Position numbers and translations under genes: made by a program
Shown: one piece after another, positions 18,211 to 26,828 of the stretch
How positions within the stretch are numbered: the stretch's first letter is position 1
Layout of the letters: every line of letters starts with the position of its first letter
Assembly (NCBI GenBank): GCA_965214945.1
Contig: OZ244029.1
Span: forward strand, 1,178,001 to 1,242,000
Origin: JAAXHB01 sp965214945
GTDB lineage: Bacteria; Actinomycetota; Acidimicrobiia; Acidimicrobiales; Aldehydirespiratoraceae
DNA: 64,000 nt
Direction: 5' to 3'
Notes under the pieces: generated by a model
Databases searched by the model: none
The model's input: only the letters and a program-made list of their open reading frames with translations
Told to the model about the DNA's origin: nothing

Positions 18211-19872
18211 TCATCTGCCGCTGCGCCGCAGCAGCCTTTTGGCCTGGTCCAGCAGAAGTATGGCCGCTTCAATGCCGCTGCGCAGAGCTATCAGAGTGTA
18301 AACACACAACGCCACACTCAGCACCAGCGGGGCGGAGACCACGACCGGCAGGTGCGTCACCGCTTGCTTGGCTGTGAATGCCGCGACGAACGCGCCGATG
18401 GCCGACAGTAGCAGCTGGGTCACCGCGGTTCCCGGACGGAAGTCGGTCAGATGTCCGCGCAGAAGCCTGCTGAGCAGTGTCATCTCGGTCCACGAGCCCA
18501 CCGCTGCGCCCACCGCTAGCCCGACCGCGCCGAGGCGCACCACATCAGCGACTTCGCGCTCGGACTGGGGCAACGCCCAAGCGGGCCTCAGCGCGTCGGC
18601 GATGTTTAATAGTGAGCCGCCCTCGACGATCACGCGGTCCAGTGGAAACATCACAACGATTCCGACCGCTGCTGCGACCACCACCCGAATGACGGAAATA
18701 CGCGCCGGCCCGACCGTGTCGCCCAGCGCGAAGCAGGTGTTCAGCAATATTCGGCTGATGCCTGAGGCGGGAAGTGTCAGGCCGAACACGGCGATCGCCG
18801 CCGACACCAGCGTTGTGTCGTCGGCGGTGAACAGACCGCCCTCGAACAGCAAACCGACGATCAGGTCTCCTGCCGCCAGATAGGCGGCGGCGGTCAGCAT
18901 CAGCCAAAACGCCACGTTTCGAATGTTGGCCACAGTCCGAGCAGCCAGCGCTGAGCGATCGTGCGTGAGGCGAGACATCTCCGGAAGTTCAGCCGCTGCC
19001 ACGCTCAGGGCGAACAGGCTGTAGGGCAGCGAGTAGACGAGTTGAGCCCGGAACAGAGCGGTAACCGCTCCGACGGCCAGAAGCGATGCCAGTGCCAGAT
19101 CGACGTAATTCGAGATCTGTACCACACCGCGGCTCAGCACTGTAGGACCGAACCTTCTTGCGGCTTCTCTCACCTGGCGTTGGCCTCGCCCCCAGTTGAG
19201 CCGCAGCCCGCGGGCCAGGCGGACAGCCAGGGGCAGCTGCGCCAGAAGCTGCGCCAGCCCGCCTCCTGTGGCCCCCCAGGCCATTGCCCCGGCGAGGCCG
19301 TCGAGGTCGAACGCCAGGATCGAGGCCATCAGCACGGCCCCGATCATCACCGCGTTCCACAGCACCGGCGCGGCGTATGCCAAGAAGAAGCGACGGTGGC
19401 TGTTGAGCACGCCCTGACACCACGCCGACATGACGGCGAAGCCACCGCCCAGCGCGGTGATCTGTGTGAGCGTCACGGCCAGCTCGAACCGGCTCGCGCT
19501 CAGCCCGGGTGCCAGCAGGAAGGTGATCGGCCTGGCCAGGATCACGAGCAGCAGCACGATCACCCCAGTGACGGTCATCAGCAGAGCCGCGACCGCGCCG
19601 GCCAGCCGTCCCGCCTCGTGGTTCCTGTCGGAAGTGGCATCGTCGGCGAGCGCCTGGCTGTAAAGCGGCACGAAGCTAGCCGACAACGCGCCCTCTCCCA
19701 GAAGGTTCTGCATCAGGTTGGGTATCCGCATCGCCACGGTGAACGCGTCAGCGGCGGCGGTGTTGCCCAACAGCCGGGACGTGACGGTCTCGCGGCCCAG
19801 TCCCGACAACCGGCTGACTCCGATGCCCAAAGCCACCAGGATCGGCCCCCGTTGGCTCTTTCTAGAATCCAC
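18211..19872 (-). CDS. murJ: MurJ/MviN lipid II flippase
   Basis: Polytopic MOP-superfamily transporter that flips lipid II across the membrane. I start it at GTG 19872, which has GGAGG five bases upstream and gives 553 residues; the longer frame runs into proA on the other strand. MurJ features are GIGVSRLSGLGRETVTSRLLG, AFTVAMRIPNLMQNLLGEGALSASFVPLYSQ and the periodic hydrophobic helices (about 13-14). It has none of the large C-terminal pseudokinase and receptor domains of mycobacterial MviN. It is divergent from proA with a 68-base gap. Confidence 0.92.
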   Translation of the reverse strand: MDSRKSQRGPILVALGIGVSRLSGLGRETVTSRLLGNTAAADAFTVAMRIPNLMQNLLGEGALSASFVPLYSQALADDATSDRNHEAGRLAGAVAALLMTVTGVIVLLLVILARPITFLLAPGLSASRFELAVTLTQITALGGGFAVMSAWCQGVLNSHRRFFLAYAAPVLWNAVMIGAVLMASILAFDLDGLAGAMAWGATGGGLAQLLAQLPLAVRLARGLRLNWGRGQRQVREAARRFGPTVLSRGVVQISNYVDLALASLLAVGAVTALFRAQLVYSLPYSLFALSVAAAELPEMSRLTHDRSALAARTVANIRNVAFWLMLTAAAYLAAGDLIVGLLFEGGLFTADDTTLVSAAIAVFGLTLPASGISRILLNTCFALGDTVGPARISVIRVVVAAAVGIVVMFPLDRVIVEGGSLLNIADALRPAWALPQSEREVADVVRLGAVGLAVGAAVGSWTEMTLLSRLLRGHLTDFRPGTAVTQLLLSAIGAFVAAFTAKQAVTHLPVVVSAPLVLSVALCVYTLIALRSGIEAAILLLDQAKRLLRRSGR

Positions 19873-19928
19873 CTCGTCCTCCGCTGCGGGCGCTATGCGC
19901 TGCCGGAGGAGGCTAACCCACGAAGCGC

Positions 19929-19934
19929 TAGCGT
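19929..19934 (+). promoter_or_regulatory. -10 box for leaderless proA
   Basis: TAGCGT ends six bases before the ATG of proA at 19941, within the short divergent region shared with murJ. Confidence 0.55.
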
Positions 19935-19940
19935 AAGACA

Positions 19941-21200
19941 ATGCGCGCTTCTCAACAATCCACGCGTCCGGTCGCCGAACTCGCGGCCAGAGCCAGGGCG
20001 GCATCGTGGCCGATGGCGATCGCCTCTACGGCCGCCAAGAACGACGCGCTTAGCACGGCCGCCGACCTGCTGATCACTCGCAGCGACGCAATCTGCGCGG
20101 CCAACGCCGTCGACGTCGAACGGGCGGTGGCCTCCGGGATGTCCTCAGGCCTGGTCGACCGCCTGCGTCTGTCATCCAGCCGGGTGGAGGCGATGGCCGA
20201 CGGCTTGGTGCAGGTAGCCGGGTTGCGCGATCCGGTCGGCGAGATCGCGGCCGGATGGGTGCGGCCCAACGGCCTGCGCATCCAGCAGGTGCGGGTGCCG
20301 CTGGGCGTGGTCGCGATCATCTATGAGAGCCGGCCCAACGTCACGTCAGACGCCGCCGGCCTGTGCATCAAGTCCGGCAACGCCGCGTTCTTGAGGGGCT
20401 CGTCAGCTGCCGCAGAATCGAACCGGGCGATCGCCTCCGCGATCCGCGAGGCCGTCGCCAAGGCCGGACTCCCCGCTGACGCTCTGGTGCTGATGGAGGA
20501 CAACTCGCGCCGGGCCGCGGTGGAGTTCATGCGCCAGCACGACAGCATCGACTGCCTGATTCCTCGCGGCGGGCCGTCGCTCATCGCATCGGTGCTGGAG
20601 AACGCCACCGTGCCCGTGGTGATAGACGGCGCCGGCAACTGCCACGTCTACATCGACGCCACCGCCGACTTGGACAAGGCGCTCGACATAGTGATCAATG
20701 CCAAAATGCAGCGACCCTCAGTGTGCAACGCCATGGAGTCGCTAGTCGTCCACTCCGACGTGGCCGACGAGTTTCTGCCACGGGCCGCCGCTGCGCTCGA
20801 CGGCGTGGAGCTGGTGGGCGACAGGCGCGCCAGGGCGGCGGTGCCTCAGATTGACGAGGCGACCCCCCAAGACTGGGCCACCGAATATCTCGACCTGAAG
20901 ATGTCGGTTAAGGTGACCGACACCCTCTCCGACGCCATCGCCCACATCAACGAAAACGGCTCGGGCCACTCCGAGGCGATAGTCACTTCCGACCTAACCG
21001 CCGCGCAGCGGTTCGTCCACGAGGTGGACGCGGCCGCGGTATTGGTCAACGCCTCCACTCGCTTCGTGGACGGCGAGGAGTTCGGCTTCGGTGCCGAGAT
21101 CGGTATCAGCACGCAGAAGCTGCACGCCCGCGGCCCCATGGGGCTCGAACAGCTCACCACCCTCAAGTTCGTCGTGCACGGCGACGGCCACACGCGCTGA
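19941..21200 (+). CDS. proA: Gamma-glutamyl phosphate reductase
   Basis: Second step of proline synthesis: NADPH reduction of glutamyl-5-phosphate to the semialdehyde. The 419-residue protein shows the ALDH-like signatures VPLGVVAIIYESRPNVTSDAAGLCIKSGNAAFLRGSSAA, IDCLIPRGGPSLI, and the catalytic cysteine region MQRPSVCNAMESLVVH. VNASTRFVDGEEFGFGAEIGISTQKLHARGPMGLEQLTT closes the family match. Start ATG 19941 agrees with the TAGCGT box. Expressed separately from proB. Confidence 0.95.
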   Translation: MRASQQSTRPVAELAARARAASWPMAIASTAAKNDALSTAADLLITRSDAICAANAVDVERAVASGMSSGLVDRLRLSSSRVEAMADGLVQVAGLRDPVGEIAAGWVRPNGLRIQQVRVPLGVVAIIYESRPNVTSDAAGLCIKSGNAAFLRGSSAAAESNRAIASAIREAVAKAGLPADALVLMEDNSRRAAVEFMRQHDSIDCLIPRGGPSLIASVLENATVPVVIDGAGNCHVYIDATADLDKALDIVINAKMQRPSVCNAMESLVVHSDVADEFLPRAAAALDGVELVGDRRARAAVPQIDEATPQDWATEYLDLKMSVKVTDTLSDAIAHINENGSGHSEAIVTSDLTAAQRFVHEVDAAAVLVNASTRFVDGEEFGFGAEIGISTQKLHARGPMGLEQLTTLKFVVHGDGHTR

Positions 21201-21309
21201 CCGCAGCGCTCGCTCCCACAAGCCGGACTCAGACGACCGCGCTCGCACAGCGCCGCAGGGACGCGCTGATTGCCGTGCGAGCTGATCTGGCCAGAACGCG
21301 CTGACAGCC

Positions 21310-22191
21310 GTGTCACAGCGATTCGCGTCGGTGGAGGCTGTCCGAGCCGATCTGGCTGGGGTCAAATACCTGTGCGACTCCGCCATCGCCTCGGTGGTGT
21401 ACCTCGCCGACCGCCTCGACAAGCCGGTGCTGGTGGAAGGCCCCGCAGGCACCGGCAAGACGCAGCTGGCCAAGAGCGTGGCCGAGATCGCCGGCTGCCG
21501 CCTGATCCGACTGCAGTGCTACGAGGGGCTTGATGAGGCCAAAGCACTCTATGAGTGGAACTACAAGAAGCAGCTGCTTCGCATTCAGGCCGAGCGAGAT
21601 GCGGCCCAATCCTGGAACGACATCTCTGAGGACATCTTCTCTGACGAGTTCCTGCTCACCCGGCCCCTGCTCGAGGCCATCCGTGCCACCGACCCAGTGC
21701 TTCTGCTGATCGACGAGGTCGACCGGCTGGAGGTGGAGACGGAGGCGCTGCTGCTAGAGGTGCTCAGCGACTACCAGGTGTCAATCCCCGAACTGGGCAC
21801 TATGGAAGCGACGCAGTTCCCGCTGGTGTTGCTCACCTCCAACAACACCCGCGAACTCAGCGAGGCCCTCAAGCGGCGCTGTCTCTACCTTCACATCGAC
21901 TACCCGTCGATGCAACGGGAGAAGGACATCGTGCTCGCCAAGGTCCCCCACATCGCCGAGAACCTTGCCGATCAGGTGGCCCGCGTCGTCCGCACAGTCC
22001 GCCAGATCGAGCTCAAGAAGCCGCCGTCGGTGTCAGAGACGCTCGATTGGGCCCGGACTCTGGTGCTGCTGGGCGTGGAGCGCATCGACGCGGCCACTGC
22101 CGCCGAGACGGCCAACATCCTGCTGAAGTACCAGAGCGACATCGCCAAGGCCTCCAAGGAGCTGGCAGCGGCGGGCGCGACAAGTCGCTGA
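21310..22191 (+). CDS. MoxR-type AAA+ ATPase
   Basis: AAA+ ATPase of the MoxR group, thought to act as a chaperone for metal-cofactor or protein-complex maturation together with VWA-domain partners. It has 293 residues from GTG 21310. Walker A is EGPAGTGKTQLAK, Walker B LLLIDEVDRLE, sensor 1 LLTSNNTRELSEALKRRCLY. The region CYEGLDEAKALYEWNYKKQLL is typical of the CoxD-like subgroup. The VWA gene begins 9 bases downstream, so the pair is one unit. No carbon monoxide dehydrogenase genes are nearby. Confidence 0.9.
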   Translation: MSQRFASVEAVRADLAGVKYLCDSAIASVVYLADRLDKPVLVEGPAGTGKTQLAKSVAEIAGCRLIRLQCYEGLDEAKALYEWNYKKQLLRIQAERDAAQSWNDISEDIFSDEFLLTRPLLEAIRATDPVLLLIDEVDRLEVETEALLLEVLSDYQVSIPELGTMEATQFPLVLLTSNNTRELSEALKRRCLYLHIDYPSMQREKDIVLAKVPHIAENLADQVARVVRTVRQIELKKPPSVSETLDWARTLVLLGVERIDAATAAETANILLKYQSDIAKASKELAAAGATSR

Positions 22192-22200
22192 CGCTCTGAC

Positions 22201-23601
22201 GTGCTCGATCTGCTGGGCGGCTTCATAGCGGAGCTGCGGGCGGCGGGCATCCCGGCCAGCCTGACCGAGAATCTCGACGCCATGGAGGCCCTGAAGCACA
22301 TCCGAGTCGAAGAGCGCGAGACGTTCAAATACGTGCTGGCGGCCACGCTGGTAAAGAACCAGTCGCACTGGCAGGCCTTCGAGACTGTTTTCGAGGTGTA
22401 CTTCTCACTGCGAGGCCCTCAGTATGCGATCGCCGACGCCGACGCCGACGGCGCCCACCTCGCGGACAGAGGTCCGGGCGGCGCCGGCGAGGCCCTCTCG
22501 CCTGAAGAGCTGGCCGAGATGCTCTATCTGGCGCTGCTGCGCGGCGACCGCGACATGCTGCGCGCCGCGGCCCGCAGCGCCGTGAGCCGCTATGCGAGCA
22601 TGGAACCGGGCCGCCCGGTCGGCGGCACCTACTACCTTTACCGCACGCTGCGTAACCTCGACCTCGACGGCGTGCTGGAGCGGCTGCTGCGCGAAGGCCA
22701 GCACACCGACGGTGAGGCGCCGTCCGACCTCGGCCTGCGGCTGCGCCGCGACTCCTACGAGCATCGTATCGCCGAGCTGAAACGCCAGATAGAAGCCGAG
22801 ATACGCCGCCGCCTCGTGGCCGACCGGGGCGTCGAGGCCATGGCCAGGACGTTACGAAGGCCCCTGCCTGCCGACATCGACTTCATGCACGCCTCCCGAG
22901 ACGAAATGGCCAGCCTGCGCAAGGCCATCTACCCGCTCACCCGGAAGCTGGCCGCCCGCCTGACCCGCAAGCGCCGCCACGGGCGTACCGGGCCGCTGGA
23001 CTTCCGCTCGACCGTGCGCCACTCGCTGTCCTATGGCGGCGTTCTGGCCGAGCCGAAGTTCCGCAACCCCAGGCCTCACAAGCCCGAGATGATGGTGGTG
23101 GCCGACGTTTCGGGCTCGGTGGCGGCATTCGCCCGCTTCACGCTGCACCTCGTCTACGCCATCTCCAGCCAGTTCTCAAAGGTACGGTCGTTCGCTTTTA
23201 TAGACGGGCTCGACGAGGTGACGCGGTTCTTCGAGAGCGTCGACGACATCGGCGAGGCGGTTCACCGGGTGAATACCGAGGCCGACGTAGTATGGGTGGA
23301 CGGTCACTCCGACTACGGTCATGCCTTCGGTGTGTTCTGGGACGCCTACGGAGACGGCATCGGCCCTCGCACCACGGTGCTTATCCTGGGCGACGCTCGC
23401 AACAACTATCACGCCTCCGGGAGCTGGATCGTGGAGGCCATGCGGCGAAAGGCCCGCCGGGTGTTCTGGCTGAACCCGGAGCCCTGCAGCTACTGGGACA
23501 CCGGGGACTCGATAGTGGGGGAGTACGAGCCCTACTGCGACGGTATGTTCGAGGTTCGCAACCTGCGCCAGCTAGAGGCGTTCGTCGACCGCCTCGTCTA
23601 A
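22201..23601 (+). CDS. CoxE-like VWA-domain protein
   Basis: Partner of the MoxR ATPase. The 466-residue protein has a long helical N-terminal half and a C-terminal von Willebrand A domain beginning near residue 295 with the metal-binding MIDAS motif VVADVSGSVAAF; WVDGHSDYGHAF and LGDARNNYHASG follow. The last helix ends in NLRQLEAFVDRLV. Family knowledge places such MoxR-VWA pairs in assembly of metalloenzymes such as CODH, but the client here cannot be told from context. It is convergent with the DAHP synthase gene. Confidence 0.88.
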   Translation: MLDLLGGFIAELRAAGIPASLTENLDAMEALKHIRVEERETFKYVLAATLVKNQSHWQAFETVFEVYFSLRGPQYAIADADADGAHLADRGPGGAGEALSPEELAEMLYLALLRGDRDMLRAAARSAVSRYASMEPGRPVGGTYYLYRTLRNLDLDGVLERLLREGQHTDGEAPSDLGLRLRRDSYEHRIAELKRQIEAEIRRRLVADRGVEAMARTLRRPLPADIDFMHASRDEMASLRKAIYPLTRKLAARLTRKRRHGRTGPLDFRSTVRHSLSYGGVLAEPKFRNPRPHKPEMMVVADVSGSVAAFARFTLHLVYAISSQFSKVRSFAFIDGLDEVTRFFESVDDIGEAVHRVNTEADVVWVDGHSDYGHAFGVFWDAYGDGIGPRTTVLILGDARNNYHASGSWIVEAMRRKARRVFWLNPEPCSYWDTGDSIVGEYEPYCDGMFEVRNLRQLEAFVDRLV

Positions 23602-23660
23602 CCCATCGACAGTCTTACGCAACCCAGTGCCCATGGCTGTCCAGTGTCCATGGCGGTCGG

Positions 23661-25040
23661 TTACCAGGCTCGGTCGGTGAGTAGCTCGGCCACTCTGAAG
23701 GCCAGGTCCAGCGACTGACGGCCGTTCAGGCGGGGGTCGCACAGCGTTTCGAAGGCCTGCTCCAAGTCCGTGATCTGGTCGGAGCCACCGAGGCACTCCG
23801 TGACAGCGTCGCCGGTGAGTTCGACGTGTACGCCTCCGGGCCAGGTGCCGCACTCGGAGTGCGCGGCGAAGAACCCGTTGATCTCGGCCAGCACGTCGTC
23901 AAAGTGGCGGGTCTTGCGCCCGGACTCGGTTTTGAAGGTGTTGCCGTGCATGGGGTCGCAAACCCACACCACCGGATGCCCGCTGTCGCGCACGGCTTTC
24001 AGGATCGGAGGCAGCACGTCGCGCACACGGCCGGCGCCGACCCTGACGATGAAGGTGAGTCGACCCGGAATGCGGTGCGGGTTCAGCGCTTCACACAATC
24101 CCAAGAGGTCCTGCGGCGTGGCGGTCGGCCCGACCTTGCATCCGAGCGGGTTGTGGATGCCCCTCAGGAACTCCACATGGGCGCCATCTAGCTGTCGGGT
24201 GCGCTCACCGCACCACAGGAGGTGCGCCGAGCAGTCGTACCACTGGCCGGTGAGCGAATCAACCCGTGTGAGAGCCTCTTCGTAGTCGAGCAGCAGGGCT
24301 TCGTGGCTGGTGTAGAACTCCACCTCTGTGAGCTGCGGCGTGTTGGCGCTGTTCACGCCGCAGGCAGTCATAAACCGCAGTGCCCGGTCGATTTCGTTGG
24401 CCATCTTGGAGTAGCGCTGGCCGGCGGGGCTGGTGGCCACGAACTCCCTGTTCCAGCTCGACACTCGTGACAGGTCAGCAAACCCGCCCCGGGTGAAGGC
24501 CCGCAGCAGGTTGAGCGTGGAGGCAGCCCTGTGGTAGGAGGTGAGCAGCCGCCGCGGGTCGGGTAGGCGCTCGGACTCGCTGAAGCCGATGTCGTTCACC
24601 ATGTGGCCGAGGAAGGAGGTGAGTTCCACGTCGCCCACGGTCTCGGTGGGGCTGGATCGGGGCTTGGCGAACTGGCCGGCGATGCGACCCACCTTCACGA
24701 GCGGAAGGCCGCTCGAGTAAGTGAGCACTATGGCCATCTGAAGGATCACCTTCAGCCTGTCGCGGATCGAGTCGGCGGAGGAATCGAACGACTCGGCACA
24801 ATCGCCAGCCTGCAACAGGAATGCCTCGCCGACAGCCACCCGGCCGAGGTGAGCGGTCAGCGACCGGGCCTCGCCGGCGAACACCAGCGGCGGCATGTCG
24901 CGCAGCTCCTTGGCTGCTAGCTCGAGTCCGGCGAGATCGGGCCAAACCGGCTGGTGCCGGGCCGGCCGCGCGCGCCAACTCGACGGAGTCCAGTCCTGTG
25001 CCGGGGGCGTGCGAACGGCGTTGTGTTCTGTGGCAGTCAT
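23661..25040 (-). CDS. aroG: Class II (plant-type) DAHP synthase
   Basis: Condenses phosphoenolpyruvate and erythrose 4-phosphate, first step of the shikimate pathway. The 459-residue sequence has class II hallmarks: QDWTPSSWRARPARHQPVW near the N-terminus, VFAGEARSLTAHLG, AFLLQAGDCAESFD, VKVGRIAGQFAKPRSSP, TSHEALLLDYEEALTR, DCSAHLLWCGERTRQLDGAHVEFLRGI and WVCDPMHGNTF. It starts three bases after the stop of the sigma-factor gene and is probably cotranscribed with it, which is an odd pairing. Confidence 0.94.
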   Translation of the reverse strand: MTATEHNAVRTPPAQDWTPSSWRARPARHQPVWPDLAGLELAAKELRDMPPLVFAGEARSLTAHLGRVAVGEAFLLQAGDCAESFDSSADSIRDRLKVILQMAIVLTYSSGLPLVKVGRIAGQFAKPRSSPTETVGDVELTSFLGHMVNDIGFSESERLPDPRRLLTSYHRAASTLNLLRAFTRGGFADLSRVSSWNREFVATSPAGQRYSKMANEIDRALRFMTACGVNSANTPQLTEVEFYTSHEALLLDYEEALTRVDSLTGQWYDCSAHLLWCGERTRQLDGAHVEFLRGIHNPLGCKVGPTATPQDLLGLCEALNPHRIPGRLTFIVRVGAGRVRDVLPPILKAVRDSGHPVVWVCDPMHGNTFKTESGRKTRHFDDVLAEINGFFAAHSECGTWPGGVHVELTGDAVTECLGGSDQITDLEQAFETLCDPRLNGRQSLDLAFRVAELLTDRAW

Positions 25041-25043
25041 GGC

Positions 25044-25889
25044 TCAGGCGGCGTCGACGATCTCGTCGAGTCTCAGCTCTAGCGCGCGCTCGCGTACCAA
25101 GTTCAAGGCACGCTTCACGAGCCGGCGCGCGGCTTCGGCGGTGACGCCTAGGTCTTCGCCGACCTCACGGTATGAACGCTTGCGGTCGTCAAGCAGACCG
25201 AACCGAAGCTGGACGGCGCGCTTGGCTCTGAAGTCGAGCATGTCGAGCAGCCCGACCACCATCTGCCCCTCTGCCCGGGCCATGACTTCGCTCTCGGGCC
25301 CGGGATTCGAGTCGGCGATCAAGTCGACCAGCTCGTTGCTGTCGTCGTCGCCGATGGTGCGGTCGAGTGAGGTCGGGGTGGTCAGCCGATGCAGCCGGGC
25401 ATGGTCGTCGTCGAGCGCGTCGCCGTCACCGGAAGTCTGCCGCAATGCCGCCCGGAGGCTGGCTGACCGGTCGCCGGGCAGCCGCACCAGGCTGGCCTTC
25501 TGGTCGAGTGCTCGTCCGATGGACTGGCGTATCCAGAATGTCGCGTACGTGGAGAACTTGAAGCCCTTGCGCCAGTCGAACTTGTCGACCGCGTGCTCCA
25601 GGCCGAGATTGCCCTCTTGGATTAGGTCGAGCAGCTCCATACCCGGGGGCAGTGGATAGCGGCGGGCAACGCTCACGACCAGCCGAAGGTTGGCGCGGAT
25701 GAAGCGGTCCTTGGCCTTGGCGGCCAAGCGAATTGCTCTGTCGAGATCGATGCCAGTCTCGCCTTGCTCCTTGCGCTCGCGGGCTTCCACGCCGCGCTCG
25801 ATGGCTTGTGAGAGTTCGCGCTCCTCTGCGGCGTTTAGCAGCGCCACTGCGCCTATCTCATTCAGGTATTGCCCTACTGAATCACTCAT
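25044..25889 (-). CDS. Sigma-70 family RNA polymerase sigma factor (group 2-like)
   Basis: Primary-like alternative sigma factor. From ATG 25889 it has 281 residues; a longer upstream frame to 26012 lacks family similarity. Region 1.2 is DSVGQYLNEIGAVALLNAAEE; region 2 contains RANLRLVVSVARRY, LLDLIQEGNLGL and the -10-binding helix KFSTYATFWIRQSIGRAL; region 4 has VQLRFGLLDDRKRSYREVGEDLGVTAEAARRLVKRAL. The short size and missing region 1.1 suggest a stress or growth-phase group 2 sigma rather than the housekeeping factor. It has its own strong promoter with a CRP-like site upstream. Confidence 0.9.
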   Translation of the reverse strand: MSDSVGQYLNEIGAVALLNAAEERELSQAIERGVEARERKEQGETGIDLDRAIRLAAKAKDRFIRANLRLVVSVARRYPLPPGMELLDLIQEGNLGLEHAVDKFDWRKGFKFSTYATFWIRQSIGRALDQKASLVRLPGDRSASLRAALRQTSGDGDALDDDHARLHRLTTPTSLDRTIGDDDSNELVDLIADSNPGPESEVMARAEGQMVVGLLDMLDFRAKRAVQLRFGLLDDRKRSYREVGEDLGVTAEAARRLVKRALNLVRERALELRLDEIVDAA

Positions 25890-26015
25890 GTTGACGCTCG
25901 TTCCTGGCCGATGCTGCTCGCGGCGACACAGCGGCCACTTTTCTTCTTTGTTGGGGGAGGCATCGGGTGCCGGGTGAACATCTGGTGGGCACGTCACTCC
26001 AGCCCTTCGCACCCA

Positions 26016-26043
26016 ACCATAGCCCGACGGTGTGACATGTCAA
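26016..26043 (-). promoter_or_regulatory. Sigma-70 promoter of the sigma-factor/aroG operon
   Basis: On the minus strand a perfect -35 TTGACA (26038-26043) is separated by 16 bases from TATGGT (26016-26021). Transcription would start near 26009, leaving a leader of about 120 bases. The -35 is embedded in a 10-base palindrome TGACATGTCA (26033-26042). Confidence 0.65.
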
Positions 26044-26064
26044 GCCATCAATGGGCACACCACG

Positions 26065-26080
26065 TGTGACATACGTCACA
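26065..26080. promoter_or_regulatory. CRP/FNR-type operator TGTGA-N6-TCACA
   Basis: TGTGACATACGTCACA is an inverted repeat with 6-base arms and matches the CRP-family consensus exactly at both TGTGA half-sites. Its centre lies about 63 bases upstream of the predicted start of the sigma-factor transcript, close to the class I activator position near -61.5. Confidence 0.55.
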
Positions 26081-26213
26081 ACGCTGATCGCAGGCCCGTG
26101 AGGCTAGCGCCCCGCGCTGCTGATTCCGCGCAGGCAGTGCCGAGACTCGCTCAGCCACCTGGCGCCGGTCTGCTCAACGGCGGGCGCATTGCCGGCCGGC
26201 GTGACCGCGAACG

Positions 26214-26219
26214 TAGACT
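26214..26219 (+). promoter_or_regulatory. -10 box for leaderless nadD
   Basis: TAGACT ends six bases before the GTG start of nadD at 26226. Confidence 0.55.
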
Positions 26220-26225
26220 GAAACG

Positions 26226-26828
26226 GTGGCACATCCCCCAAGCTCGCGTCTAGGCGTGCTCGGCGGGACCTTCGATCCCCCCCACATCGGCCACCTGGCG
26301 ATGGCTCTGGAGGTGCATCACAAACTAAGACTTGACGCAGTGCTGTTTGTTGTGGCCAACGATCCGTGGCAGAAATCGCAGATTCGCAAGGTCACACCCG
26401 CCGACGCGCGGCTGGAGATGGTGCGCGCTGCCGTCTCCGGCTTCGATGAGCTGGAGGTGAGCACGCTAGAGATCGACCGCGGCCTTCAGAGCTATACCGC
26501 CGACACTCTCACGCAGCTGCGTGAGCTGCATCCCGGCGCCCGGCTCTACTTGGTGCTGGGCTCCGACGCGGCGGCGGGTCTGGACACCTGGAAGCGCCCG
26601 TGGGATGTGGAGTCGCTGGCTGTCACCGTCGTGGCGGACCGAGCCGGCAGGTCGGGAGGCCGCCCGCCGTCCGGGTGGCGCCACATCGTTGTGGACGTGC
26701 CCGCACTCGACGTGTCGTCAGCGGACATCAGAGCTCGCTTCTGCGACGGGCGGCCAGTGGGGGCGCTCGTACCTCCGGCGGTGACCGAAGTCGTCCGAAC
26801 TCGAGGCCTTTATGGATCTGGCCGGTGA
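26226..26828 (+). CDS. nadD: Nicotinate-nucleotide adenylyltransferase
   Basis: Makes deamido-NAD from nicotinate mononucleotide and ATP. The 200-residue protein starts MAHPPSSRLGVLGGTFDPPH with the nucleotidyltransferase motif GGTFDPPHIGH; the second adenylate motif is VSSADIRARF. LVLGSDAAAGLDTWKRPWDV is also typical. It forms an operon with the LytR_C protein and rsfS, all joined by 4-base overlaps. nadD-rsfS neighbours are widespread in bacteria. Confidence 0.94.
   Translation: MAHPPSSRLGVLGGTFDPPHIGHLAMALEVHHKLRLDAVLFVVANDPWQKSQIRKVTPADARLEMVRAAVSGFDELEVSTLEIDRGLQSYTADTLTQLRELHPGARLYLVLGSDAAAGLDTWKRPWDVESLAVTVVADRAGRSGGRPPSGWRHIVVDVPALDVSSADIRARFCDGRPVGALVPPAVTEVVRTRGLYGSGR

Larger units (their letters stand above)
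25890..26225. other. Divergent control region between sigma factor and nadD
   Basis: This 336-base stretch carries no supported gene. It holds the minus-strand promoter and the CRP-like operator described separately, the roughly 120-base leader of the sigma-factor mRNA with a GGGGGAGG tract on the plus strand, and at its right end the nadD -10 box. TGTGACAT occurs twice in the same orientation, 34 bases apart. Confidence 0.6.

Noticed and set aside
18961..20073. 370-codon plus-strand frame opposite murJ
   Set aside because: Gln/His/Arg-rich low-complexity translation typical of antisense to a membrane protein gene.
23624..23653. CAGTGYCCATGG repeat between the VWA and DAHP synthase genes as a regulatory site
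   Set aside because: Only two short copies in a convergent gap with no promoter; too little to support a function.
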